Part shown: one piece after another, positions 45,354 through 54,424 of the stretch
Layout of the letters: the number at the start of each line of letters is the position of its first letter
How positions within the stretch are numbered: the first letter of the stretch is position 1
Assembly (NCBI RefSeq): GCF_000227295.1
Contig: NZ_JH165054.1
Coordinates: 2,371,577-2,435,576 of the forward strand
From: Cutibacterium avidum ATCC 25577
Lineage (GTDB): Bacteria; Actinomycetota; Actinomycetes; Propionibacteriales; Propionibacteriaceae
Length of the DNA stretch: 64,000 nucleotides
Reading direction: 5' to 3'
Notes under the pieces: model-generated
Database searches by the model: none
The model's input: the letters and a program-made list of their open reading frames with translations, nothing else
Told to the model about the DNA's origin: nothing
Program-made: the position numbers and the translations under genes

Positions 45354-46535
45354 ATGGCAGCTGATACATCCCACACCGCCATCCCCTCACCCGCCGACGA
45401 CCTCGTCACCGTCAGTCGGGTTCGCGACATCCTCGATGAGTGGTACCCGCCATCCCTGGCGGAGTCGTGGGATGCCCCGGGTCTGGTGTGCGGTGACCCT
45501 GACGACACCGTCAGTCACATCGTGTGCGCTCTGGAAGCCACCGACGACGTCGTCGACGCCGCGATCGCGGCGCACGCGGACATGCTCGTCGTCCACCACC
45601 CACTTCTCATGCGTGGGGTCAGCTCGGTGGCAGCTGACACCGCCAAGGGACGCATCATTCACCAGCTCATCCGTCATCGCATTGCCCTCATGAGTGCCCA
45701 CACCAATGCCGACGCTGCGGTCGGTGGTGTCAATGACGTCCTCGCGAGGCTCCTGGGCGTCGTCGTCGAGCGTCCCCTCGAACCCGTCACCCAAGCCGTG
45801 GATCTGTGGGGAGTCCAGGTGCCCCTCGACTCCTCGGAGGCGCTTCGCAATGCCCTCTTCGATGCCGGGGCCGGACGGTTCGACGGTTATGACCAGTGCA
45901 GTTTCGAGACCGTCGGGCGCGGCCAGTTCCGGCCTCTCGATGGCTCCCATCCCACCATCGGCACAGCCCATGAGGTGGAGACCGTTGAGGAAGCGCGCAT
46001 TCACGTCGTCGCCCCGACCTGGGCACGCTCCGCAGTGCGATCGGCTCTCGTCGCCGCCCATCCCTACGAGGTGCCCGCCTACGACGTGACGACCATTGAC
46101 TCGGGAGCTCGCCCCGGCCCCACCACCCCGGGTATCGGTCGTGTCGGCCATCTCGACGAACCGATGACACTGCGGTCCTTCACCCGGCGAGTCTCCGAAC
46201 GACTCCCCCGTACCGTCTGGGGAGTGCGGGCTGCTGGCGACCCGGACCAACCGGTCAACACCGTCGCGCTGTGCTCCGGAGCCGGAGATTCCCTGCTGGA
46301 TGCCGCAGCAGCCAGCAACGCCGACGTCTACCTCACCAGTGACCTGCGCCATCATCCTGCCGACGAACATCTTCGGGCCGGCGGACCAGCCCTCGTCGAC
46401 ACGGCTCACTGGGCCTCCGAATCACCCTGGTGTGCTGACGTGGCCCGCCGACTTCACGAGGAACTCGGTCTGCCCTGCCGAGATCTGGGCATCCGAACCG
46501 ACCCGTGGACCCTCGGAGCTGCAGTGGCACAATAG
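45354..46535 (+). CDS. NIF3-like dinuclear metal-centre protein
   Basis: 393-aa protein of the NIF3/YbgI family, a hexameric protein with a two-metal site, sometimes annotated as GTP cyclohydrolase I type 2 though this is not well proven. The metal-ligand region LVVHHPLLMRG and the second set SAHTNADAAVGGVNDVLARL are present. The middle (about 140-270) is the PII-like insertion seen in long members, with PTWARSAVRSALVAAHPYEV. The C-terminal half closes with YLTSDLRHHPADEH and LVDTAHWASE. The start is ATG 45354; longer frames run over the divergent lipoprotein gene. Confidence 0.9.
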   Translation: MAADTSHTAIPSPADDLVTVSRVRDILDEWYPPSLAESWDAPGLVCGDPDDTVSHIVCALEATDDVVDAAIAAHADMLVVHHPLLMRGVSSVAADTAKGRIIHQLIRHRIALMSAHTNADAAVGGVNDVLARLLGVVVERPLEPVTQAVDLWGVQVPLDSSEALRNALFDAGAGRFDGYDQCSFETVGRGQFRPLDGSHPTIGTAHEVETVEEARIHVVAPTWARSAVRSALVAAHPYEVPAYDVTTIDSGARPGPTTPGIGRVGHLDEPMTLRSFTRRVSERLPRTVWGVRAAGDPDQPVNTVALCSGAGDSLLDAAAASNADVYLTSDLRHHPADEHLRAGGPALVDTAHWASESPWCADVARRLHEELGLPCRDLGIRTDPWTLGAAVAQ

Positions 46536-46541
46536 CAGGAC

Positions 46542-47861
46542 GTGACAAGCACTGATTCCGTGAATTCCGACGACGACCTGCGCCACGACCACGAATTCGT
46601 CAACGACACCGAGGCCGTCATCCGTCTGGGATCAATGCTGCTGTCGTCGGGTACCGGGTCCTATCGGGTGAAGAGGGCCATGACGGACACGGGGGACGCC
46701 CTCGGCATGGATCGCCTCGACGCCACCGTCGGTCTCACCGAGATCACGGTCACCGCGCACCGGGGCGACAACTTCCGCACTGTGGCCCGGGAGGTGTACC
46801 GAGTGCGCGTCGACTCCTCTCGCATCTCCGCTCTCGAGGAGCTTGCCCACAACCTTCCCGAGGGGATGACAGGCCGCGATGTCGAGGCCAGACTCGACAA
46901 CATCTCCCGGACCGTCCGCCCACAGTGGAAGGAATGGCAGACCATTCTCGCCGGTGGTTTTGCCTGCGCCGGATTCGCCATCCTCAACAAGTTCTCGCTG
47001 GCCGACTCACTCGTCGTGCTGCTGGCGGCAAGTGCCGGCCAGTTCGTACGTGGTCGACTCAACCGTCGCTGGCTCAACCAGTTCGGTGTCGCGGCGCTCG
47101 CATCTGCAGCGGCCTGTCTCATCTACCTGGTGGTCGCCGACCTCCTTACGAACACTGGGCTTCACACGATCCACGGCCCCGGATACGTGGCCTCCCTGCT
47201 CTTCCTGGTACCTGGTTTTCCGATGATCACCTCCATCCTCGACATGGTCCGGATGGACTTCACAGCGGGTCTGAGCCGCGCAATGTACTCGGTTGGTCTC
47301 ATCCTTGCCGCGACGTTGTCGGCCTGGGTGTTCTCGGTTGCCACCGGACTGTTACCACTACCCGCGCAGACGGTGCTGCCGAATCCCTGGGCGTGGCTGG
47401 CTTACGCCGCAGCGACGGCATGTGGGGTCGCCGGATTCGCCATCATCTTCAACTCGTCGCCGCGGATGCTGGCATGGGCGGTCGCTCTGGGAGTGGTGGG
47501 AAACCTCTGTCGCCTGGCCCTGGTCGGTGCCAACCTGCCAGCGCAGTTGGCAGCCGGGGTCGGCGGCCTCGCGATCGGATTCCTGGCCAGCCCGTTGTCG
47601 GTCAGGACCAAGCTGCCCCGCATCACCCTGACGGTCCCCGCCTGCGTCATCATGGTGCCCGGTGCCTCCATGTACCGCACTGTGTACTGGCTCAACGCCC
47701 AGGACATGACGAAGGCGCTGACCTTCGGTGCCGACGCCGTTCTCACCCTGGTCCTCATCGCCTGCGGATTGGCGGTGGCCCGGATGTGCACCGACCCGGC
47801 GTGGGCACACAACCTCCCCATCCCCAGCCCACACGCCTTCAAGTTCTCCGAGGAGGACTGA
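46542..47861 (+). CDS. thrE: ThrE-family threonine/serine exporter
   Basis: 439-aa membrane exporter of threonine/serine. The N-terminal cytosolic domain resembles YjjP: AVIRLGSMLLSSGTGSYRVK, VGLTEITVTAHRG. The membrane part has ten segments, with SAGQFVRGRLNRRW and LLFLVPGFPMITSILDMVRM as ThrE landmarks, then a YjjB-like second half ending ALTFGADAVLTLVLIACGL. The start is GTG 46542. It follows the NIF3-like gene by six bases, so the two are probably co-transcribed. The stop abuts the convergent glnE stop with no gap. Confidence 0.88.
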   Translation: MTSTDSVNSDDDLRHDHEFVNDTEAVIRLGSMLLSSGTGSYRVKRAMTDTGDALGMDRLDATVGLTEITVTAHRGDNFRTVAREVYRVRVDSSRISALEELAHNLPEGMTGRDVEARLDNISRTVRPQWKEWQTILAGGFACAGFAILNKFSLADSLVVLLAASAGQFVRGRLNRRWLNQFGVAALASAAACLIYLVVADLLTNTGLHTIHGPGYVASLLFLVPGFPMITSILDMVRMDFTAGLSRAMYSVGLILAATLSAWVFSVATGLLPLPAQTVLPNPWAWLAYAAATACGVAGFAIIFNSSPRMLAWAVALGVVGNLCRLALVGANLPAQLAAGVGGLAIGFLASPLSVRTKLPRITLTVPACVIMVPGASMYRTVYWLNAQDMTKALTFGADAVLTLVLIACGLAVARMCTDPAWAHNLPIPSPHAFKFSEED

Positions 47862-50813
47862 TCACTGGTTCCAGAAGACGGCATCGACCACCTTGGAGGC
47901 ACGTCGCCCGTGCCGCAGATGGTCCTCAATCAACTGCTCAGATGCCCCACGGCCCATCCCGAGAGCCCGGGCAATGACGTCAAGATCAATTGAGTCGGAG
48001 GGTATGACATCACTGGGACGGCCCCGCACCACCATGATCACATTGCGCAGCCGGCTGGCAGCCAACCAGGAATCGCACAGCTCCTGGTGCTGTTCCTCGT
48101 CGACGTGATCGGCTGCCAGAGCAGCGTCAAGGGCCTTGATCGTCGAGGTCGTGCGCAGAGCGGGCTCCTTGCCGGCATGCTGCAACTGAATGACCTGGGC
48201 AGTCCATTCGATGTCGGACAGGCCTCCGGGCCCGAGCTTGAGATGACGCCTGGGATCGACACCGCGCGGAATTCGCTCGGACTCCATTCGTGCCTTGAGC
48301 ATGCGGATCTCGGCCAACTGACCAGCCGTCAGGCCGTCGGCCGGGTAGCGCAGGTTGTCGACGCACTCGAGCAACGCAGTCGTCAGGTCTCGATCACCGG
48401 CTCCGTGGCTCGCCCGCAAGAGGGCCTGGGACTCCCAGGTGCTCGACCACTTCCCGTAGTACTTGCGATAACTCTCCAGGCTGCGCACCATCGGTCCCGA
48501 TCGTCCTTCCGGACGCAGGTCGGCATCCAAGATCAGCGCGGGATCGGCACCGTTCCTGCCGAGCAGGTTCCGCAGCTTGGTGACGATGCGCGATGCCTTC
48601 TCACCGGCACCTGGTCCGTCACCGACGACGAAGAGACAGTCGGCGTCAGAACCGTAGGACAGCTCCTGGCCGCCCCATCGGCCCATCGCGACGATGCCAA
48701 TTGGTGGGGCGTCCTCAACACCGCGCGACACTGCGGACAGCGCAGCGTCGATCGTCGCTCCTGTCAGGTCAGTGAGGGCCCGGCCGATGCGCAACGTGTC
48801 GGTGACATTGAGGATGTTCGCGACGAGGATCCGGAACAGTTCACGACGCCGCACCGCACGGATCGCCTCGACCGCCTCCTCGACGTCACGGTGCCGCCTG
48901 GCAACGGCGTACATCTGGCGAGTGAGGTCATCGCGGTCCAGCGGAGTCAGATCGTCGTCGACGAGGACCTGGACGGTCTCGGGGGCTCGGGTGAGGACGT
49001 CTACGGCATATCTCGACGTCGACAGCACCGTTGCCAGCCGCTGAGCCATGGCCCCCTCGTCACGCATCGCGCGCAGGTACCAAGGAGACTCCCCCAATGC
49101 CTCGGAGACCTGGCGGAAGGCCAGCAAACCATTGTCGGGGCTGGGGCCGTCGGCCAGCCAGGCGAGCATGGCCGGCATGAGAGCGGTCTGGATACGCACT
49201 GCTCGGCTGGTACCGCTGGTGAGGGCCTCGATGTGACGCAGGCCGGCGTCCTCGTCGTGGAATCCCAGCGCCCCGAGCCGAACCTTGGCTGCCTCCGGGC
49301 CCATCCGCAGGTCCTCGGTGGGGATGCGAGCCACAGCCTCGACCACAGGCGAGTAGAACACCTGGCCATGAGCCCGCAGGACGGCCTTCGAGGTCGCCGT
49401 CCACACACCTCGCACCTCGTCGGGGGTGTGCAGGCCCACTGCCCGTGCCAGCCTGCGCAAACCTGGCTCGTCGTCGGGAAGGAGGTGGGTACGACGCAAC
49501 CGGAACATCTGCACCCGATGTTCCATCACTCGTTGCAGTCGATAGGCCTCCCCGAGACGTTCGGCCGCACCTCGGGAGATGTAACCGCCAGCAGCCAGCG
49601 CGCGCAGGGCCGGCAGAGTGGCTCGTACCCGCAGCGACTCGTCCTGGCGTCCGTGGACCAGCTGCAGCAACTGGGCGGTGAACTCGACGTCTCGCAACCC
49701 CCCGGCACCCAGCTTGATCTCACGGCCCTTCTCTCTGGTGGCGATGCAGGAGACGACCCGGGTTCGCATGGCGCGGGTTTCCGGGACGAAGCCTTCTGCC
49801 TCCCCCACCTGCCACACCATGGGTGAGACCATCTCGACAAATCTCTGCCCCAAATCGAGGTCGCCAGCCATCGGACGAGCCTTGAGGAGGGCCTGGAACT
49901 CCCAGTTCTTCGCCCACTTCTCGTAGTAGGTGCGCATCGAGTCCATGGTTCGCACCAGTGGTCCGGCATTGCCCTCGGGACGCAGCGCGGCGTCGACCTG
50001 CCAGATGGACCCTGCCCCGGAGTGGGCCGAACAGATCCGCGCCACCGAGGCTGCCAATTTCGTGGCGATGTCGACAGCCCGAGCCGCTGAGACGTCTTCC
50101 CGGGCCGGCTCGGCGACATGGACGACGTCAACGTCGGAGATGTAGTTGAGTTCCTGAGCCCCGCACTTTCCCATTGCGATGACGGCGAGCCGTGCGTCGG
50201 CATGATCCGGACAGTCTGCGCGGGTCAGGGCCAGGGCAGCGGCGACGACGGCGTCGGCAAGGTCTGCCAGTTCTCCCGCGATGTCCTCGACGACCTCGGT
50301 CGGGTCGTCCGCCCCGACATCTCGGGAGGCGATCCGCACCAGATGACGCCGATTGGCCAACCTCAGCCGATCCGCTGCCGGACCGGTGGGCCTCTCGGCC
50401 ACCAGGAACTCACCATCCTCATGAGCTCCGACGACCTCGAGCAGGTCGTCGCGAATCTCGTCACGGCTGCGACGCACGGGATCGTGGGCGATCTCGGCCA
50501 GGTCGTCGGGATGGGCAACAAGGTGACGGCCCAACTCGCTGGAGGCGCCCAGGAGCCGAACGAGCCGGCATGCCGAGTCCTCGTCACCGAGGAGATCGAC
50601 GACGAGCTGGGGGGATCTCTGGGAGAGATCTGCCAAGGTGTCGAGGGCCAGATCAGGGTCACAGGACATTTCCAGGTGATGTTCCCACCCGGTCAGTCGG
50701 CTTGGGTCAGCCCCGATCGTCTCTGCAATCCGCTGATGGTGGGCCAGGGACGCTTCAGTGTCCATCACTCCCAGCCGCAGTAGGTCCACCGTGACGCTCG
50801 ACTTGCGATCCAC
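47862..50813 (-). CDS. glnE: Bifunctional glutamine synthetase adenylyltransferase/adenylyl-removing enzyme
   Basis: 983-aa GlnE that switches GlnA off by adenylylating its Tyr and back on by phosphorolysis. It has two nucleotidyltransferase-fold halves. The N-terminal (removing) half has GAQELNYISDVDVVHVAEP. The C-terminal (adenylating) half has GGQELSYGSDADCLFVVGD, each with the GS/SDxD metal-binding pair. KLGAGGLRDVEFTAQLLQL and KLGPGGLSDIEWTAQVIQL are the matching helical segments after each. Starts GTG 50813 and GTG 50822 are both possible; the first is better spaced from GAGGGGG. Its partner GlnA has the target Tyr. PII (GlnB) is not in the window. Confidence 0.96.
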   Translation of the reverse strand: MDRKSSVTVDLLRLGVMDTEASLAHHQRIAETIGADPSRLTGWEHHLEMSCDPDLALDTLADLSQRSPQLVVDLLGDEDSACRLVRLLGASSELGRHLVAHPDDLAEIAHDPVRRSRDEIRDDLLEVVGAHEDGEFLVAERPTGPAADRLRLANRRHLVRIASRDVGADDPTEVVEDIAGELADLADAVVAAALALTRADCPDHADARLAVIAMGKCGAQELNYISDVDVVHVAEPAREDVSAARAVDIATKLAASVARICSAHSGAGSIWQVDAALRPEGNAGPLVRTMDSMRTYYEKWAKNWEFQALLKARPMAGDLDLGQRFVEMVSPMVWQVGEAEGFVPETRAMRTRVVSCIATREKGREIKLGAGGLRDVEFTAQLLQLVHGRQDESLRVRATLPALRALAAGGYISRGAAERLGEAYRLQRVMEHRVQMFRLRRTHLLPDDEPGLRRLARAVGLHTPDEVRGVWTATSKAVLRAHGQVFYSPVVEAVARIPTEDLRMGPEAAKVRLGALGFHDEDAGLRHIEALTSGTSRAVRIQTALMPAMLAWLADGPSPDNGLLAFRQVSEALGESPWYLRAMRDEGAMAQRLATVLSTSRYAVDVLTRAPETVQVLVDDDLTPLDRDDLTRQMYAVARRHRDVEEAVEAIRAVRRRELFRILVANILNVTDTLRIGRALTDLTGATIDAALSAVSRGVEDAPPIGIVAMGRWGGQELSYGSDADCLFVVGDGPGAGEKASRIVTKLRNLLGRNGADPALILDADLRPEGRSGPMVRSLESYRKYYGKWSSTWESQALLRASHGAGDRDLTTALLECVDNLRYPADGLTAGQLAEIRMLKARMESERIPRGVDPRRHLKLGPGGLSDIEWTAQVIQLQHAGKEPALRTTSTIKALDAALAADHVDEEQHQELCDSWLAASRLRNVIMVVRGRPSDVIPSDSIDLDVIARALGMGRGASEQLIEDHLRHGRRASKVVDAVFWNQ

Positions 50814-50942
50814 CGTGACCACCCCCTCGACGGCACATTAGCCGACGAGGGCCACCGACGTGTTGCTCAGTCGTCACGTCGGTGTCGAATGGGTGTACGG
50901 TCCCAGCAACTAGCTTCCCCTAGTGTTTTTGAGGTGACGATT

Positions 50943-51743
50943 ATGGCGGCACGCGCAGAACGCGGCGTGAGGCGGTTGGCGACGACATGGGTGGCCACCG
51001 CTCGCTCGTTGCTGCCCCCGGCCAGGAACACCACCCTTGGGTCGGCCGATGCACGGTTGGGACGCCACCACATCGCCCACCTCATGGTCATCCTCACCGA
51101 CACCCTGCAGACCGTCACCGCCCCGACGACGATCAGACCGATGACCCTCGCCAGGGTGATCGATGAGCGCAGCAAAGCGACCGGGACCCTGGCGGCGATC
51201 GGCCACGAGGTCATCGCCGATGACACCGCCACCCGTCTGGCCAGCCAGGCGCAGCGTCTCCTCAGCGAGGTCGAGTCGGTCCTGCTGGCCACTCCGGGCC
51301 CCTCGGCGACGGTGGAATCCCTCATCGGTCCGGTTCGCATGACTGATCACCTTCGGGCAACCCTGCTCGCCATGGTGGCCATGGGTCTCCACGACGGCGT
51401 CGACGTTCCGTCGCCAGCCATCACTGAGAGCTGCCGGACACTGTCGGCCGTCCTTGACGATACTCATGGCGGACGCACCATCGAGCTGCGAGTGCCGCCC
51501 GCATGTGCAGTCCAGCTGGCAGCCACCGAGTCGGGACCCAGCCATCACCGTGGCACCCCGCCCAATGTGGCCGAGATGGATCCCGTCACCTTCCTGCAGC
51601 TGGCCACCGGCTTCTCCTCCTGGGAGGAGATGCGCGAGGCGGGATGGGTCCAGGCGTCTGGATCCCACGTCGACGACGTCGCCAACCTTCTGCCCGTGGT
51701 GGACATGGCCGGGGCCCTCCGCGAGATCCTCGCCGAGGACTGA
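50943..51743 (+). CDS. Sterol-carrier family protein
   Basis: 266-aa soluble protein of an actinobacterial sterol-carrier-like family of unknown function. The N-terminal two thirds are helical, with RPMTLARVIDERSKATG and a DinB/maleylpyruvate-isomerase-like feel (VRMTDHLRATLLAMVAMG). The C-terminal part has IELRVPPACAVQLAATESG, HHRGTPPNVAEMDPVTFLQL and TGFSSWEEMREAGWVQASG, which is diagnostic. The start is ATG 50943, with GAGGTGACG upstream; the longer frame from 50889 is not supported. It is divergent from glnE and convergent to glnA2. Confidence 0.78.
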   Translation: MAARAERGVRRLATTWVATARSLLPPARNTTLGSADARLGRHHIAHLMVILTDTLQTVTAPTTIRPMTLARVIDERSKATGTLAAIGHEVIADDTATRLASQAQRLLSEVESVLLATPGPSATVESLIGPVRMTDHLRATLLAMVAMGLHDGVDVPSPAITESCRTLSAVLDDTHGGRTIELRVPPACAVQLAATESGPSHHRGTPPNVAEMDPVTFLQLATGFSSWEEMREAGWVQASGSHVDDVANLLPVVDMAGALREILAED

Positions 51744-51865
51744 TCAGCTGGACCCGATCACCGCGATCATCGGGCTCGACTCCTTGTGCCCCGGCAAGGC
51801 CGGCGATAGTGCTTTGGCACAGTCAGCTCGCACCAGTGGTCTCGGGGACTTGGCCGGTCGACCGC

Positions 51866-53200
51866 TCACAGATGGGGAAGGTAACGATCCAACTCGAACT
51901 GGCTGACCTGCCGGTTGTACTCCTCGAACTCCGCCCGCTTGTTGCGTAGGAAGAAGTCGTAGACGTGCTCGCCGAGGGTCTCGGCCACCAGCTCGGACTC
52001 CTCCATGCACCGGATGGCGGCACCCAGGCTCTGCGGCAGACGCTTGATACCGAGGGCGTGACGTTCCCGGGCCGACAGCTGCCACACGTCGTCGGAGGCC
52101 TCCTCAGGCAGCGGCAGCTCCTTCTCGATGCCGTCCAGACCAGCGGCCAGCACCAAGGAGTAGGCCAGGTATGGATTGGCAGCCGAGTCGATAGAACGCA
52201 GTTCCACCCGCGCTGACGAGGCCTTGTCCGGCTTGTACATCGGTATCCGGACAAGGGCCGAGCGGTTGTTGCGACCCCAGCAGATGTAGTTGGGGGCCTC
52301 CCCCCCGCCCGAGAGTCGTCGATACGAGTTCACCCACTGGTTCGTGACAGCGGTGATCTCCGGAGCGTGGTGAAGCAGGCCCGCCACGAAGTGCTTGGCC
52401 ACCGGCGACATGCGAAACTCGTCAGCCACGTCGTAGAAGGCATTGGTGTCGCCCTCGAACAAGGAGACGTGGGCGTGCATTCCCGATCCGGCGTGGTTGG
52501 TGAAGGGCTTGGGCATGAAGGTGGCCTTGATGCCCTTGAGGGAGGCAATCTCCCGAATGACCACGCGGAAGGTCATGATGTTGTCGGCCATCGTCAACGC
52601 ATCGGCGTAACGCAGGTCGATCTCGTGCTGGCCGGGGGCGGCCTCGTGGTGGCTGAACTCCACCGAGATACCCATCTGCTCCAGGACGTTGATGGCGTCA
52701 CGACGGAAATCGGTACCCGCCCCCAGGGTGGTGTGGTCGAAGTAGCCGCCGTTGTCGAGGGAGACAGGTGCTCCACCGGGCTGGTGCTCCTCCTTGAGCA
52801 GGTAGAACTCGATCTCCGGGTGCACGTAGAAGGTGAACCCCATGTCAGCGGCTCGGGCCATCGTCTTCTTGAGGACGTGACGCGGATCTGCTGCCGAGGC
52901 CGTGCCGTCGGGATTGGTGATGTCGCAGAACATCCGAGCAGTGCCGGTGCCCGAGCGCCACGGCAGCACCTGGAAGGTGGCCGGGTCCGGATGGGCCACC
53001 ATGTCTGCCTCGTAGACGCGGGCGTACCCCTCAATAGCCGAACCGTCGAAACCGACGCCTTCGGCAAAAGCACCCTCGACCTCAGCGGGGGCGATGGCGA
53101 CGGACTTGAGTGATCCCAGGACGTCGGTGAACCACAGCCTCACGAAACGAATATTGCGTTCCTCCATGGAACGCAGGACAAAATCAGTCTGCCTGCTCAC
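51866..53200 (-). CDS. glnA2: Glutamine synthetase type I-like (GlnA2)
   Basis: 444-aa GSI paralogue like actinobacterial GlnA2. It starts SRQTDFVLRSMEERNIRFVR, then FTDVLGSLKSVAIAPAEVEG, and keeps GVGFDGSAIEGYARVYEAD, NHAGSGMHAHVSLFEG and RNNRSALVRIPMYKP. The position of the adenylylated Tyr reads EEASDDVWQLS, with no Tyr, so GlnE control is not expected. The true substrate may be glutamate/ammonia or a polyamine-type amine. GTG 53200 is used; ATG 53215 is an alternative. A two-part GlnR box lies just upstream. The promoter region is shared with the divergent DUF2510 gene. Confidence 0.92.
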   Translation of the reverse strand: MSRQTDFVLRSMEERNIRFVRLWFTDVLGSLKSVAIAPAEVEGAFAEGVGFDGSAIEGYARVYEADMVAHPDPATFQVLPWRSGTGTARMFCDITNPDGTASAADPRHVLKKTMARAADMGFTFYVHPEIEFYLLKEEHQPGGAPVSLDNGGYFDHTTLGAGTDFRRDAINVLEQMGISVEFSHHEAAPGQHEIDLRYADALTMADNIMTFRVVIREIASLKGIKATFMPKPFTNHAGSGMHAHVSLFEGDTNAFYDVADEFRMSPVAKHFVAGLLHHAPEITAVTNQWVNSYRRLSGGGEAPNYICWGRNNRSALVRIPMYKPDKASSARVELRSIDSAANPYLAYSLVLAAGLDGIEKELPLPEEASDDVWQLSARERHALGIKRLPQSLGAAIRCMEESELVAETLGEHVYDFFLRNKRAEFEEYNRQVSQFELDRYLPHL

Positions 53201-53222
53201 CCTTCCAGTGTGCATGGCGCGT

Positions 53223-53238
53223 GTTTCGAGCGAGTAAC
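53223..53238 (-). promoter_or_regulatory. Two-part GlnR box upstream of glnA2
   Basis: On the minus strand the DNA reads GTTAC-N6-GAAAC, the same first pair as in the glnA box and pointing toward glnA2. The next two blocks are not conserved. It lies 23 bases before the GTG start. Confidence 0.6.
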
Positions 53239-53271
53239 AAGCGCCCTGGATCGCCTCGGTAGACTGCGGAC

Positions 53272-54141
53272 ATGGCTTCGGGTCCTCAGGCAGGGTGGTA
53301 TCCAGATCCCGACGACACACCGGACCGCTATCGCTGGTTCGACGGCGAGCGCTGGACGGACCGTACCGTCACCTCCCCAGAGCCCTCTCCACAGCGAGGT
53401 GGAAAGGGTCCTCGTGGCAACAACGGCGGCCACGGTTCCGGATGGGTGTGGGCGATCATCGCCGTGGTGCTCGTCGTCGCCGTCATCGCTGCTCTCGGCC
53501 TGCGCCAGCGCACCGCATCCGATCACCACGCGGAACCCGATCTCAACTCCTCCTCGCCGACCGTTTCTGCCTGGAACGAGAAATCGAGCACCCCGTCGGC
53601 CAGTTCATCGGCCATCAGGTGCCCGCAAGGCCAGCGTCCCGGTAACCTGGACACCGCTGACGACCGGTTGCATGGCGGTGGCGTCTCGGTGGAATCCATT
53701 CCCAACTGGCGCCGCCAGAACCTCACCTTGCCGTGGGTGATGGGTCAGTCGGCTCAGATTGACGACGTCTACCCCGGGTGGATGAGTGTGTCAGGAGTGG
53801 GTGGTCTGCCGGTCGCGGAAGGATTCTCCGATCCGCAGACCGCGGCATCGATGATGATGTCCTGCTTCGCCAGCTCCGACTATTACATGGGCTACACCGG
53901 CGAGAAGGAGATTCGCTCGGAGGCCCTCACCGTTGACGGGCACCCTGCCTGGTGGAAGCGCAGCGAGATCTACGTGACGCTGCCCAACCTGCCGAAGGTG
54001 CGTGGCGACGTCGTCGACGTCGTCGTGGTCAACACCGGGCAGACGGATTTCCTCGGGATGTACTTCAACTCCGCCACGATCGGGGACTCAGCACGTCAGG
54101 CCCTCGTCGACCACGCGCGCGAATCCCTCAAGGTGGGCTGA
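53272..54141 (+). CDS. DUF2510 membrane protein
   Basis: 289-aa protein. It begins with the DUF2510 motif QAGWYPDP then DRYRWFDGERWTDRTV, a Trp-rich actinobacterial domain. A Gly/Arg linker and one membrane segment follow (WVWAIIAVVLVVAVIAALGL). The external part of about 210 residues has RCPQGQRPGNLDTADDRLHG, NLTLPWVMGQSAQIDDVYPG and MMSCFASSDYYMGYTGEKEI, with two Cys that may pair. No specific role is known. The start is ATG 53272. It overlaps the glnA2 control region. Confidence 0.8.
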   Translation: MASGPQAGWYPDPDDTPDRYRWFDGERWTDRTVTSPEPSPQRGGKGPRGNNGGHGSGWVWAIIAVVLVVAVIAALGLRQRTASDHHAEPDLNSSSPTVSAWNEKSSTPSASSSAIRCPQGQRPGNLDTADDRLHGGGVSVESIPNWRRQNLTLPWVMGQSAQIDDVYPGWMSVSGVGGLPVAEGFSDPQTAASMMMSCFASSDYYMGYTGEKEIRSEALTVDGHPAWWKRSEIYVTLPNLPKVRGDVVDVVVVNTGQTDFLGMYFNSATIGDSARQALVDHARESLKVG

Positions 54142-54145
54142 CGGC

Positions 54146-54340
54146 TCAGTCGTCGTCCTCCTCGTCATTGAAACGAGGATCGTTCTCCCAGAAGTCGTTG
54201 CGCGCGGCCACCGTGTCAAGAGCCTCCGCCGCTGACTGAGGAGACGGGTACGGGCCAAGGTGATCGGCCGCCTTGCAGTCATCGGCAGTCTCGACGGTGT
54301 GGTGTTTGAGACACCAGAAGTATTCGGTCTTGTCAGCCAT
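54146..54340 (-). CDS. Small conserved actinobacterial protein (64 aa)
   Basis: 64-aa acidic protein TEYFWCLKHHTVETADDCKA, then LGPYPSPQSAAEALDTVAAR and NDFWENDPRFNDEED. The FWCLKHH...DDC stretch could bind a metal, and the LGPYPSxxxAAxAL part resembles the short SPOR-like motif of a widespread actinobacterial small protein. It is convergent with the DUF2510 gene, four bases apart. Function unknown. Confidence 0.75.
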   Translation of the reverse strand: MADKTEYFWCLKHHTVETADDCKAADHLGPYPSPQSAAEALDTVAARNDFWENDPRFNDEEDDD

Positions 54341-54424
54341 GTGATCCCCCTCCGGTATCGTGACTCACATCCTAGATGTCAATGATCGTCCCGTTTTTCC
54401 ATCCGCGCTGTGAAACCCTGCACC

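Noticed and set aside
48087-49826. Plus-strand frame of 579 aa opposite glnE
   Set aside because: glnE has both nucleotidyltransferase motifs in the other strand; this frame has none.
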